The position numbers and the translations under genes are program-made. This document shows positions 9,548 through 17,741 of a stretch of DNA of 64,000 bases, piece by piece (the first letter of the stretch is position 1; every line of letters begins with the position of its first letter). The notes beneath the pieces were generated by a model. It made no database searches. It was not told where the DNA came from and saw nothing but the letters and a program-made list of their open reading frames with translations. Location: IMG/VR virus record IMGVR_UViG_3300049793_000366, positions 372,865 through 436,864 of that record; one strand, given 5' to 3'. The stretch comes from a virus.

Positions 9548-10042
9548 ATGAAAACAATTGCTATTTACCCAGGTTCATTTAATCCATTTCATATTGGACA
9601 TTTGAATATACTTGAAAAAGCAGAAAGAATGTTTGATGAAGTTATAGTGGCTGTTGGGCAAAACCCAACCAAACCACAAACAGAAACGTATATCTCGCTT
9701 AGTGGTGTGGTTACAATCGTGAGCGATAAACCAAGACATGAAGTTTTATCTTCTGTTTTAAATCGTAAAGTAGAGAGCTATGTTGGTTATCTAAGTGAAT
9801 ACATTAAGAATAAGATTGATAAAGACACCAGAATCGTTTTGGTGCGTGGTTTACGCAATGGTGATGATTTGGACTACGAGATTAACCAATTGCGTGTAAT
9901 CGAGGATTTGATGGGTAAGGATAGGCTTAATGTTGTATTCATTGCTTGTGATAAAGAATATGAACACATATCATCTACTGTGTGCCGTCAAATGGAAGTA
10001 ATTGAGAAAAATTCAAGTTTAATATATTATCCTAAAATCTAA
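9548..10042 (+). CDS. coaD: Phosphopantetheine adenylyltransferase (CoaD)
   Basis: The 164-aa length equals bacterial CoaD (about 160 aa). Signature blocks are present: YPGSFNPFHIGHLNIL (T/HxGH nucleotidyltransferase motif at H15-H18), LVRGLRNGDDLDYE (CoaD-typical RGLR) and YEHISSTVCR near the C-terminus. It transfers AMP to 4'-phosphopantetheine, the penultimate step of coenzyme A synthesis. A second CoA gene (coaB) sits at the right edge of the window, so this is not an isolated acquisition. Its stop overlaps the start of the next gene. Confidence 0.9.
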   Translation: MKTIAIYPGSFNPFHIGHLNILEKAERMFDEVIVAVGQNPTKPQTETYISLSGVVTIVSDKPRHEVLSSVLNRKVESYVGYLSEYIKNKIDKDTRIVLVRGLRNGDDLDYEINQLRVIEDLMGKDRLNVVFIACDKEYEHISSTVCRQMEVIEKNSSLIYYPKI

Positions 10043-10503
10043 TGGACTTAAAAGAAGCTAAAAAGAATGTTGCATTTTTGAGAAGGCAACTTATATCATC
10101 AATAAAAAATGATGCGTGGTCTATGTCATTCGAAAGATATAGTAATTCATCTGACGAGAGTAAAGGTAAGCGTTTTTGGGAGAACGAGAAATTCAAAATT
10201 TGCTTTGATACATCGTATAAAGAAAGCGGTGAATATGAAATAAAAGCACATATTAAATCTCAGAACAATAACAGACCGAGTCTAAGCACTGTTGACTGGG
10301 AGGTATTAGATATATCCAGATTCAGAATGTGGTTCCTTAGAAGATTCTACCTAATGGTTAAGGGTACAACCTTTGAAGAAGAAAAAAGAAGAAAGAATTT
10401 TGAATCACGTATAATATCGGTTGCACATGAAGCACAAGCATTTATGAATACACATAAAGGTGTTGTTCGTGATGAAAAAATAAACGACCTTTTACAAAAG
10501 TGA
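10042..10503 (+). CDS. Hypothetical protein
   Basis: The 153-aa product is basic and mixed alpha/beta, with an aromatic/Arg-rich core (SRFRMWFLRRFYLMVKGTT). I do not recognise a family. It is translationally coupled: its ATG overlaps the coaD stop and its own TGA overlaps a GTG start of the next ORF. Confidence 0.65.
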   Translation: MDLKEAKKNVAFLRRQLISSIKNDAWSMSFERYSNSSDESKGKRFWENEKFKICFDTSYKESGEYEIKAHIKSQNNNRPSLSTVDWEVLDISRFRMWFLRRFYLMVKGTTFEEEKRRKNFESRIISVAHEAQAFMNTHKGVVRDEKINDLLQK

Positions 10504-10691
10504 GAGTACTCTGTGTAAATCAAGTAGACATCTATAAGTTAAAACAGTTCAATTGGTATACATCTACCAAAACTGTGAATGATTTATATGATATACAAGG
10601 CATTGGTTTAGTACCGTGTAGCAAGTTCATCACAGAAGAAGAGTATACCGAAAGGAAAAGACAAGAAAAGATAGAATTGGTTCTTAGTTAA
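10500..10691 (+). CDS. Hypothetical small protein
   Basis: A 63-aa ORF starting with GTG within GTGA, which overlaps the preceding stop codon. The product has a short beta-rich N-terminus and a charged helical C-terminus (TEEEYTERKRQEKIELVL). No family is recognised. It overlaps by 8 nt, tail to tail, with the minus-strand gene ending at 10684. Confidence 0.55.
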   Translation: MRVLCVNQVDIYKLKQFNWYTSTKTVNDLYDIQGIGLVPCSKFITEEEYTERKRQEKIELVLS

Positions 10692-12543
10692 TTCTATAAA
10701 TGAAATAATAAGTACCATCGTAGTTTATTTCATTCTCGGTACCATCATATCCTGACAACATATGCCCTCTACCATCAGTATCTATACAATCTTCGATATA
10801 GGCATCTTTGTCAATAAATTCCAATAGTTTCTTACCACCATTTTCATCAGCAATTCTACCGTTCTTATCGAATGATATAAGTCCCATTTCTTCTAACTTA
10901 TCTAAAGGATCATCTTTTATATCCTGATTAAGTTCTTCTACTTTAGAGTTGATATCATCATCGGAATATTCCCAATAGTAATCATTATCTTCATCTTCAA
11001 TCTGAGATATGATTTCTTCTAATTCTTCTATCTTCGCAAGAGTTTCTTTGTATAGCTTAGTACCTTTCTTCAAAGTTTCTAACTTCTCATATAGAGTATC
11101 TTTATCTGCGGTAACAGTATCTAATTTTTCCTGGGCGCCTTCTTTCATTGACTTCTCAATTCCCCAATTATCTGGTTCTTCTGCAATATAATCATAGTCG
11201 TAACCATAATAATCAGCAACCTTATCACCATCTATATGTTTACCAATTAACCATCTATCACCACCAATCCCAATATCATCTAATAGATTATCCAAATCTT
11301 CCTTAGCTGCTTCAGTTGCTTCATCATCATTACCAATAGCCCATTCTTTACCATCATCACCAACACTGAATATTCTTAAACCATAGTGTGTGTGGTCTTG
11401 CTCTTCTAATACATAAACAGACTCACCCTCTTCTAATTCACCCTGTTCGATTAAGAATTCCTTCATAGCATTTGGATATGGATCATCATCCCATTCACCA
11501 TCTTCTTGACGTTCAGCCGCTCTGTGCGCCCTTATCTTTGCTTTCTCTGCTTTTAATTTAGCTTCGAATTCTGCCAATTTTCTTTCTCTTTCTGCTTTCT
11601 GAACTTCTTTCTCTTTTAATTCTTTCTTATTAAGAGGTCTGAATACCTTACTTGGTATTTTACAAGTTTTAATAAAATCTTCAAATATTTCTGGTCTGTT
11701 TTGTGAGTCTTGGCATTCTCTTACTGTACCATCCTTTTTGATAGTAACACCCACAATATGTAGAGATTCATGTTTTTCGTAATTTAAGTTCCAAGCGAAG
11801 TATTGAGCATTGTTTTCATTCTCAACATAGTTATTCCATTGTGACATACCAGTTTCGTTACTGATACACCATTTAAAACTACCTAATTTATAAGAGTCAA
11901 CGTAGTCAGCGATTCTAGCAACAATAACTTTATTCTTCTCATTTTTATATACCACTTTACTATTATCAGTCTCTTCGATTTTGCTAATAAGCTTTTCAAA
12001 AGATTCTTTATCTTTCATCTTATTAACAAATAATTGCATATCCACCATTAAATCATCAAGGTCTTTAACTCTACTTAATGATGATGTAAATACTTTAACA
12101 TCAGCTTCAGTGAATTCATTCATAATTCGCGATGCTAAGTCAATATATGGTTTTTGCTTATCTTTATCCAATTCAAATAATTCACGTCTGATATCACCCT
12201 TAATTTCATTTAAAAGCTTCTTGGCTTTTCTTTCATATTCAAGCTCTTCAACATCATCATTTAACTCATTAAAGTCACTATATTCGTGAACAGCTTTAGG
12301 TAGTTTATTTAATATATCCTTATTGACTTTTAATAGGCGTAGAAGTCTTCTAATATCATCAATTGATATATTATCTTCTACTAAGAATTTAGTGAACATA
12401 CCCAATAGGTTTGGTGTACGACTCATTAAGTTCTTAAGTTCAATATATTCTGGGCTATTTGCATCATAGTTAGAGTCGATGATAATTTTCTTAGCTAACT
12501 GTGCGTTTTCGTTTATGTCTTTAAAACTGATTAAGTGCTTCAT
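10684..12543 (-). CDS. Putative capsid-targeted protein, acidic with coiled coils
   Basis: The 619-aa protein starts MKHLISFKDINEN, a variant of the MK(H/Y)LKxFE start shared by many genes here. Residues about 205-300 contain a globular block (SFKWCISNETGMSQWNNY ... YFAWNLN ... VGVTIKKDGTVRECQDSQN) of a type I have seen in other large phage proteins but cannot name. Residues 330-370 and 470-530 are charged coiled coils. A TAATATATA element lies 6 nt before the ATG. A role as an internal head protein is inferred from the N-terminus and the upstream element. Confidence 0.6.
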   Translation of the reverse strand: MKHLISFKDINENAQLAKKIIIDSNYDANSPEYIELKNLMSRTPNLLGMFTKFLVEDNISIDDIRRLLRLLKVNKDILNKLPKAVHEYSDFNELNDDVEELEYERKAKKLLNEIKGDIRRELFELDKDKQKPYIDLASRIMNEFTEADVKVFTSSLSRVKDLDDLMVDMQLFVNKMKDKESFEKLISKIEETDNSKVVYKNEKNKVIVARIADYVDSYKLGSFKWCISNETGMSQWNNYVENENNAQYFAWNLNYEKHESLHIVGVTIKKDGTVRECQDSQNRPEIFEDFIKTCKIPSKVFRPLNKKELKEKEVQKAERERKLAEFEAKLKAEKAKIRAHRAAERQEDGEWDDDPYPNAMKEFLIEQGELEEGESVYVLEEQDHTHYGLRIFSVGDDGKEWAIGNDDEATEAAKEDLDNLLDDIGIGGDRWLIGKHIDGDKVADYYGYDYDYIAEEPDNWGIEKSMKEGAQEKLDTVTADKDTLYEKLETLKKGTKLYKETLAKIEELEEIISQIEDEDNDYYWEYSDDDINSKVEELNQDIKDDPLDKLEEMGLISFDKNGRIADENGGKKLLEFIDKDAYIEDCIDTDGRGHMLSGYDGTENEINYDGTYYFIYRIN

Positions 12544-12584
12544 ATTCTATATATATTAATAAAACTTGGCTTAAAAACCAGAAA

Positions 12585-12616
12585 TTTGGATTATATGAAT
12601 TTAATCCGTATATTTG
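12585..12616 (+). promoter_or_regulatory. Promoter of RNase P RNA
   Basis: TTTGG (12585-12589) and TATATTTG (12609-12616). The expected start, 4-6 nt downstream, coincides with the first base of helix P1 of the RNA at 12621. Confidence 0.75.
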
Positions 12617-12620
12617 TTAT

Positions 12621-12836
12621 GTTAAATTATGATAGACCGAAGGACGCATAGCACTACGGTGAGGAAGTTCAACACACCGACCTTCATGTAGGAGACCTAA
12701 TCAGTCGCTTTGACTACACGGTGAAACTCAAAACAGGTTAGCGCAAGACAGGTCGCAATGATACCGAGGTGGAGGACAATAGACAAATTATGTGATAAAA
12801 CAAAAAGTTGACTACACTTGGTTTATCAGATTTAAC
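12621..12836 (+). ncRNA. rnpB: RNase P RNA, highly reduced
   Basis: The 216-nt RNA can be folded as a minimal RNase P RNA. P1 pairs GTTAAAT (12621) with ATTTAAC (12830-12836), extended by TGATA/TATCA and ACC/GGT. P2 pairs CGCATAG with TTATGTG. P3 is a 3-bp stem closed by a TACG loop. Conserved region I reads GAGGAAGTTCAAC. P4 pairs AG-T-TCAAC with GTTGA-CT and keeps the universal bulged U, and the preceding ACAAAAA matches ACAGAAN. P5 pairs CACCG with CGGTG, followed by GAAACTC and GCGCAAGAC, which match the GGUAAACUC/GAGCAAG core. It lacks most peripheral helices of bacterial versions (about 350-400 nt). Its job would be 5' maturation of the many phage tRNAs. Confidence 0.82.
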
Positions 12837-12858
12837 TTAACATTTAAAACAAAAAAGA

Positions 12859-13272
12859 ATGACATTAAAAGAGAAAATTGCCCAGGACTACATCGTTGCT
12901 TTTAAAGCAAGAGAGCCAAAGAAGAATACTTTAGGCTTCATTAAATCGGCTATCGATACTGCTGAGAAAAATGGTGGTAAATCAACAGATGAAGAAGTAC
13001 TTGAAATCTTAATTAAGATGGAGAAAAACTTGAAAGATGTTTTAGTGAATGAAGCTAAAGCTGGTGTATCATCTGATGCTACAAATGCTGAGATTGAAGT
13101 AATTCAATCTTATTTGCCTAAGAAATTATCAGAAGATGAAATCAAGGCAGAAATTCAAAATGCTATCAATGGTGGTGCTAATAACATTGGTGCTATTATG
13201 GCTTTGTTTAAAGACAAACCAGTAGATAGAAAAGTAGTTTCAACTATTGCTAATTCAATGCTTGCTAAATAA
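12859..13272 (+). CDS. yqeY: YqeY/GatB C-terminal-like domain protein
   Basis: The 137-aa product matches the YqeY family over its whole length: MTLKEKIAQDYIVAFKAREP, VEVIQSYLPKKLSEDEI-type centre (EIEVIQSYLPKKLSEDEIKA) and the end block IGAIMALFKDKPVDRKVVST. The fold is the tRNA-binding tail domain of GatB. It starts 22 nt after the RNase P RNA, so both may share a transcript. A tRNA-linked role is suggested by the family and by this neighbour, but the biochemical function of stand-alone YqeY is not known. Confidence 0.88.
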   Translation: MTLKEKIAQDYIVAFKAREPKKNTLGFIKSAIDTAEKNGGKSTDEEVLEILIKMEKNLKDVLVNEAKAGVSSDATNAEIEVIQSYLPKKLSEDEIKAEIQNAINGGANNIGAIMALFKDKPVDRKVVSTIANSMLAK

Positions 13273-13280
13273 ATTATATC

Positions 13281-13655
13281 ATGGAGCTAACAACAGATAA
13301 TGTTTCAAAGATTCTAAAAGATTCTTTATTCAAAGATGGTGTGGACACCACTAACGCAGTAATTGTTGAGGGTGTGAGAGGTAAATTTGGATTTGACCCT
13401 ACCCAATTAGAGAAAAATAAGCAACACATTGTAGATATGCTTTCCCAGCTACCAAATGAGTTTAAATCAACTGGTGGTGGCGGTTGGAGCTTTCTACAAG
13501 CTTGTATGCGAAGTGATGATGTACAGTGGGGAGACCACACCAGCATTGATGAATTGATATGTTTAGGACTTGCAGTTGGTGAGGTATCTTTCTTAATGCC
13601 TCGTGATATGTGGTCTATGTTTCCTGGTGGAATGCCCTATTTTGCGATTAAATAA
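13281..13655 (+). CDS. Conserved hypothetical protein
   Basis: The 124-aa protein has a Gly-rich centre (STGGGGWSFLQACMRSDDVQ) and ends with a block rich in Met/Pro (LMPRDMWSMFPGGMPYFAIK). It follows yqeY by 8 nt and is probably cotranscribed. I recognise the pattern as a recurrent hypothetical protein type but not a function. Confidence 0.7.
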   Translation: MELTTDNVSKILKDSLFKDGVDTTNAVIVEGVRGKFGFDPTQLEKNKQHIVDMLSQLPNEFKSTGGGGWSFLQACMRSDDVQWGDHTSIDELICLGLAVGEVSFLMPRDMWSMFPGGMPYFAIK

Positions 13656-13944
13656 TGCTTTGGACTGATTATTGTTTATCAATATAAAATTGGTCACAGA
13701 CGATAATCCAGCCCAAAAAGAGAATAAAATCTCAAGAATTAAGCAATTTTGAATAAAATAAATGTTAAATTAATCAATATGGTAATTATGTAACATTCAG
13801 TGGACGCGAGAGATAGAAAGGCTTCCAAGTATTTTTAGTCCAGTTTTAAACAACTATATGTTGAAAACTTAAAAAAATCCTTGATTATTGTAAAATTAGC
13901 CGTATCTTTACATCCAAGAATTTACAAATCGTAAAAGGAGAAGG
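13656..13944. other. Intergenic region without identified gene
   Basis: About 290 nt of AT-rich sequence. An interrupted inverted repeat (GGACTG-ATTAT near 13664 with ATAAT-CCAGCCC near 13708) may act as the terminator of the upstream operon. A promoter-like TATCTTTA lies near 13903-13910, before the repeat-protein gene. No tRNA or ORF with support was seen. Confidence 0.4.
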
Positions 13945-13983
13945 TTGATGCCTATAAGTTTAACCAGAATTAAAAAAAAGAAA

Positions 13984-14919
13984 ATGAGTAAAGTAAAAGA
14001 GTCGCCAGATAAAAATGGCAACGGAAAACACGGTAACGACAACGCTAACGGGCATCATAAAGCCGAAGGCCACTCGACTGCTGAAGCATCATCTTCATCA
14101 TCAAAAACCGAAAAAGAAAAGTCACCCGCAAAACAACATAGGAAAACAGAGGTGACTTCGAAGCTTAAAGAGCGTAAGCCAAGCTCTGATAAGTTAGGCA
14201 GTTTTTCCGTTAAGGATTTAGAATCCATGACACCACAGCAAAGATGGCATCTTAGAAAACGTCTTGAAGCTCTAACGGGTAGCAAGAAGTCAACAAGCAA
14301 AGCCAAGGCTACAACCGGAAACGGTAAAAGAGGTCGCCCTGCTATCGGTGATGGTATGACACCACAACAAAGATGGCACCTGAAAAAGAAACAGGAAAAG
14401 GTAGCACTTCAAAAGAAGACAGGTCAGCCTGCTCCTAAAAGAGGTCGTCCTGCCGCTCCAATCAAAAGTGCCGCTGACTTAACACGTCAGAAAAGATGGC
14501 ATCTTAAGCAGAAGCTTGAGAAATTGGAGAAAATGAAGAAAAAAGGCGCAATCTCTAAAGAAGTCAGAGCCGACATTCGCAACATCCGCGCATTACTTGA
14601 CGAAAGCTACAAATCAGCTAAGACAGTAAAGGCTAACAAAGCTAACAAAAGGATCTCTAATAAAGACCTTGCTTCAATGACACCTCAGAAACGTTGGTAT
14701 CACAAGCACAAAGCTGACTTAGCTAAGACCAGAAAAACAGGTAAGAAAACTACCAAAGTTCACAAGGTAACTGCTAAAGTTGCTTCTGGTAAGCGAATCT
14801 CAAACAGTGACTTAAAAACTGTTACTACTAAAAAAGTTAAAACAACTAAGAAACCAACAGCAAGGCTTTCCAACAAACAGTTGAAAAACATGAGCAAATT
14901 GGACAAAGTTTTATCTTAA
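13984..14919 (+). CDS. Very basic repeat protein with RWHLK motif repeats
   Basis: The ORF opens at 13945, but Met at 13984 (MSKVKESPDKNGNG) gives a more typical start. Codon 1 at 13948 after GGAGAAGG is an alternative. The product is Lys/Ser/Thr-rich and contains four degenerate copies of a motif: SMTPQQRWHLRKRLEAL, GMTPQQRWHLKKKQEKV, DLTRQKRWHLKQKLEKL and SMTPQKRWYHKHKADLA. AT-hook-like GRP tripeptides (KRGRPA) lie between repeats. The composition resembles histone H1-like nucleoid proteins, so DNA or RNA binding is inferred. It is followed by an intrinsic terminator. No family was recognised for the RWHLK repeat. Confidence 0.65.
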   Translation: MSKVKESPDKNGNGKHGNDNANGHHKAEGHSTAEASSSSSKTEKEKSPAKQHRKTEVTSKLKERKPSSDKLGSFSVKDLESMTPQQRWHLRKRLEALTGSKKSTSKAKATTGNGKRGRPAIGDGMTPQQRWHLKKKQEKVALQKKTGQPAPKRGRPAAPIKSAADLTRQKRWHLKQKLEKLEKMKKKGAISKEVRADIRNIRALLDESYKSAKTVKANKANKRISNKDLASMTPQKRWYHKHKADLAKTRKTGKKTTKVHKVTAKVASGKRISNSDLKTVTTKKVKTTKKPTARLSNKQLKNMSKLDKVLS

Positions 14920-14938
14920 TGGTAGAAACATCCATCAT

Positions 14939-14974
14939 AAAAAGAGCTATCATAATCATGGTAGCTCTTTTTTA
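14939..14974 (+). terminator. Intrinsic terminator after repeat protein
   Basis: Inverted repeat AAAGAGCTA / TAGCTCTTT around a short loop followed by a T run. Confidence 0.75.
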
Positions 14975-14984
14975 TTAAAACAAA

Positions 14985-15016
14985 TTTGGATATTAACGTA
15001 TAATGTATTACATTTG
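14985..15016 (+). promoter_or_regulatory. Promoter of cold-shock protein gene
   Basis: TTTGG (14985-14989) and TACATTTG (15009-15016), 19 nt apart, 31 nt before the ATG. Confidence 0.65.
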
Positions 15017-15047
15017 TATCAAACAATTATAAACAAACAAAACAATT

Positions 15048-15239
15048 ATGAAAAACGGAGTAGTAAAATTCTTCAATGAAACTAAAGGTTTCGGCTTTAT
15101 TAAAGCAGAAGATGGTCAAGAAATTTTTGTTCACGTAAGTGGATGTAAAGAAGAAATACAAGAAAACGACAATGTAGTTTTCGATGTACAAGAAGGAAAA
15201 AAAGGATTAAATGCGGTTAACGTAAAGTTAGCTGACTAA
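15048..15239 (+). CDS. csp: Cold-shock-domain RNA-binding protein
   Basis: The 63-aa protein is a single cold-shock domain with RNP1-like KGFGFI and RNP2-like IFVHVS motifs and the usual start NGVVKFFNETKGFGFI. CspA-type proteins bind single-stranded RNA and act as RNA chaperones or antiterminators. Its position immediately before the AspRS attenuator, whose TAATATATA element begins in its stop codon, is notable because Csp proteins can modulate terminator hairpins. That link is an inference. Confidence 0.9.
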   Translation: MKNGVVKFFNETKGFGFIKAEDGQEIFVHVSGCKEEIQENDNVVFDVQEGKKGLNAVNVKLAD

Positions 15240-15252
15240 TATATACCTACCT

Positions 15253-15315
15253 ATGACTATTAAAAGAATTAAATTAGCTGATGATTGCCTAACCTGTCTA
15301 ACTGTGACGGATTAG
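15253..15315 (+). CDS. Leader peptide of aspS attenuator (Asp codons)
   Basis: A 20-codon ORF starts 7 nt after TAATATATA (15237-15245). The peptide includes LADDCLTCLTVTD. Two adjacent GAT codons lie directly before the segment that can pair with the terminator. Downstream is an Asp-type aminoacyl-tRNA synthetase. It fits a control peptide that senses charged tRNA-Asp. Confidence 0.7.
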   Translation: MTIKRIKLADDCLTCLTVTD

Positions 15316-15338
15316 TAATCTATTGACTATATAATTCG

Positions 15339-15374
15339 AAACCCAGTTAGACACGTTCTAACTGGGTTTTTTAT
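15339..15374 (+). terminator. Attenuator terminator before aspS
   Basis: AACCCAGTTAGA / TCTAACTGGGTT hairpin plus T run. Within the leader ORF, GTCTAACTG (15296-15304) is perfectly complementary (9 bp) to CAGTTAGAC (15344-15352) in the 5' arm, giving a mutually exclusive antiterminator. Confidence 0.8.
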
Positions 15375-15414
15375 TTGCACTAAAAATTATAAACTAAAAA
15401 CAAAAACAATTATT

Positions 15415-16692
15415 ATGAAAAGAACAAACATCAATGAACTGAATGCCCATGTAGGTGAGACAGTTCTAATTAAAGGTTGGGTATCACAATTTAGAAAATT
15501 AAGTAAGATATCCTTTATTATTCTACGCGAGAGAACAGGATATTGTCAAGTGATAGTACCAAAAGAAGTATTTTTCGAAACAATACATTCTGAATCAGTA
15601 GTAGAAATAGTTGGTACGGTTAAAGCTGAACCACAATCTAAGTATAACGGTCTTGAGATTGTAGTAGAGAAGATAACTATTGTATCAAGCGCAGAAGTAT
15701 TACCATTCCCAATCAGTAGAGAAGAAGGTGTACCATTCAATACACTAAACACTTATCGACCATTGACACTGAGAAAAGAACAAGAGCGATGTATATTTAA
15801 AATACAGTCTGAAATTATTTGGGCATATAGAGAATATCTTCGTTCACAAGGCTTCACTGAAATACAATCTACAAAACTATCTGCCGCTGGTTTAGAAGGT
15901 GGTTCAGAAATGTTTGAGATAAACTATTTTGGAGAGAAGATGTATCTAACACAAAGCCCGCAGTTCTATAAACAGATGATGGTTGGTGTATATGAACGAG
16001 TGTTTGAAGTTGGTAAAGTTTACAGAGCAGAAGGTTCTAATACAAACAAGCACTTAACAGAATTTGTTGGGTTTGAATTTGAAATGGGATTCATTGAATC
16101 AGTTGAAGAAGTAATGCAAATGGAAGAGAATGTACTTGAACACATATTCAATCATTTGAATGTAGTTTGTAAGTCTGAGCTATCACATTTATCAATTGAG
16201 TTGAAGTTTAATCCAATACCAAGAGTTACTTATTCAGAAGCTATTGAAATAATTAAACGTGAACATGGTATCACTTATGAGAAAGTAGGACTGAGTACCG
16301 AAGCTGAGAGATTGATTGGTGAATATATTCTGAAGACACAAGGTTCAGAGTTTGTATTCATCACTAAATATCCATTATCAGAAAGACCATTCTATGCGAT
16401 GCCATCACCAGAAGAAGGTATGTCTGAAACATTTGAATTGCTTTATAAGGGGATGGAAATTACTTCTGGTGGTCAGCGCATTCATAACTATGAACAATTA
16501 GTTAAATCAATAGAAGCTAAGGGATTAAACCCAGAAGCATTTGAGAGCTACCTAATGGCATTTAAGTATGGTATGCCTACTCACGGAGGTATGGGTATCG
16601 GTGTAGAGCGAGTGCTTAAGCAAATGCTAAATTTGAATACCGCAGAGGAAGCATCATTGATACCAAGAACTAAAGAGAGATACAGTCATTAA
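15415..16692 (+). CDS. aspS: Aspartyl-tRNA synthetase, archaeal/AspRS2 type
   Basis: The 425-aa length and sequence match archaeal-type AspRS rather than the about 590-aa bacterial enzyme. There is an N-terminal OB fold (VLIKGWVSQFRKLSKISFII), LEGGSEMFEINYFGEKMYLT, motif 2 region VYRAEGSNTNKHLTEF and motif 3 region FKYGMPTHGGMGIGVERV, with SGGQRIHNYEQL before it. AsnRS shares this ancestry, so Asn specificity is the alternative. The Asp codons in the leader and the three tRNA-Asp genes 2 kb downstream favour Asp. Archaeal-type AspRS can be non-discriminating. It has its own attenuator. Confidence 0.83.
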   Translation: MKRTNINELNAHVGETVLIKGWVSQFRKLSKISFIILRERTGYCQVIVPKEVFFETIHSESVVEIVGTVKAEPQSKYNGLEIVVEKITIVSSAEVLPFPISREEGVPFNTLNTYRPLTLRKEQERCIFKIQSEIIWAYREYLRSQGFTEIQSTKLSAAGLEGGSEMFEINYFGEKMYLTQSPQFYKQMMVGVYERVFEVGKVYRAEGSNTNKHLTEFVGFEFEMGFIESVEEVMQMEENVLEHIFNHLNVVCKSELSHLSIELKFNPIPRVTYSEAIEIIKREHGITYEKVGLSTEAERLIGEYILKTQGSEFVFITKYPLSERPFYAMPSPEEGMSETFELLYKGMEITSGGQRIHNYEQLVKSIEAKGLNPEAFESYLMAFKYGMPTHGGMGIGVERVLKQMLNLNTAEEASLIPRTKERYSH

Positions 16693-16723
16693 TTGCAAAT
16701 TAGGATTTTATTCCGTATATTTG
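16692..16723 (+). promoter_or_regulatory. Promoter of the 16.7-18.6 kb small-gene operon
   Basis: TTGC/TTTG-like -33 (16692-16696) and TATATTTG (16716-16723). The ATG follows after only 4 nt, suggesting a leaderless message. Confidence 0.55.
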
Positions 16724-16727
16724 GACA

Positions 16728-17120
16728 ATGACTGTATCTGATTGTAATTTAATTGTACATCCTATTGGTGAGAGTTTCAGAATGTTTAAAAGAAACTCTC
16801 ACCTTAATATAGATGATGTCGTGTTTTACTTAGATGGTTCACCAATTGGTGAATATCGAATGGTTGGTCCTTATAGAGTCGTAAAACATCACTCTGACTT
16901 AACAGATGCGAAAACTGGATATAAAATAACAAAGTTTGAATGTTACGATATAGAAAGAGGTGGGTTTGATTATTTAAATGTAGATAAAACATTCACTATG
17001 GGTCCAGAGATACCCAAAACTCACATTTATAAAAAATATACATTCGCTTACAAACCATCTATTGATTTAGTAAGATGGTATAAGCTACATGAACTAACTG
17101 AGAATGGATCTGATTTATAA
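16728..17120 (+). CDS. Hypothetical protein
   Basis: First gene of a run of six tightly packed or overlapping small genes (to 18653). The 130-aa product has an aromatic-rich second half (THIYKKYTFAYKPSIDLVRWY). No family is recognised. The promoter -7 box ends 4 nt before the ATG. If a 5' leader is needed, Met19 would be the start. Confidence 0.6.
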   Translation: MTVSDCNLIVHPIGESFRMFKRNSHLNIDDVVFYLDGSPIGEYRMVGPYRVVKHHSDLTDAKTGYKITKFECYDIERGGFDYLNVDKTFTMGPEIPKTHIYKKYTFAYKPSIDLVRWYKLHELTENGSDL

Positions 17121-17493
17121 AATAGAAGATTGGTATATTTATGATAATATGTTTAACCTAAAGTGTAGGTTTGTAGCTTCTATTGTACCAAAAGATTTTA
17201 GAATAACAGATTTATATCACATTATAAAATATAACGAGTCTATTGTTATTGATGATGTTAATACGAATGATTTGATATATGAACTTTTAGAAGGTACACA
17301 TCAACCAAATTATAATGCTTATTCTATGAAGTGGAATGAGACTAAGTTTGGTATTGATTTGACTAAATACAATACATTCTACATACAACCAATAGGTGAA
17401 GATGGTAAACTACAAGCTTATACATCATTCAATATTTGTAAGGTGAGTAGAGCTAAGGCTATGCGTGAGTATCAATTAAATAAATTAGTATGA
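17104..17493 (+). CDS. Hypothetical protein
   Basis: The 129-aa product shares little with databases I know. It has a Tyr/Asp-rich first half (IEDWYIYDNMFNLKCRF) and a basic end (VSRAKAMREYQLNKLV). It overlaps its neighbours at both ends (17 nt before, 4 nt after), indicating coupled translation. Confidence 0.6.
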   Translation: MDLIYKIEDWYIYDNMFNLKCRFVASIVPKDFRITDLYHIIKYNESIVIDDVNTNDLIYELLEGTHQPNYNAYSMKWNETKFGIDLTKYNTFYIQPIGEDGKLQAYTSFNICKVSRAKAMREYQLNKLV

Positions 17494-17741
17494 TATCATT
17501 GAAGGAAAATATAGATAAGGCAAAGAATCTTATCAACGCAATTGATAGTTTGACAAATCCTGATGTGTATTTAAACACACGTACACGATATGCAAATGAG
17601 AAACAGCTTAGAAAAACTATGAAGAATTTTAGACGTTTATCTGTTGTTATTGATAAGCAAGTCAAAGAGGGTTCTCGTAATAAGTTTAAGGAATCTACTA
17701 GTCAAACACGCAGTAGAAAATTAAATACAATCTTTAAATAA
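17490..17741 (+). CDS. Hypothetical basic protein
   Basis: The 83-aa product is helical and basic (ANEKQLRKTMKNFRRLSVVI), rich in Lys/Arg/Asn/Thr, suggestive of nucleic-acid contact. ATGA overlap with the gene before; the last base of its stop is the first base of the next ATG. No family is recognised. Confidence 0.6.
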   Translation: MISLKENIDKAKNLINAIDSLTNPDVYLNTRTRYANEKQLRKTMKNFRRLSVVIDKQVKEGSRNKFKESTSQTRSRKLNTIFK

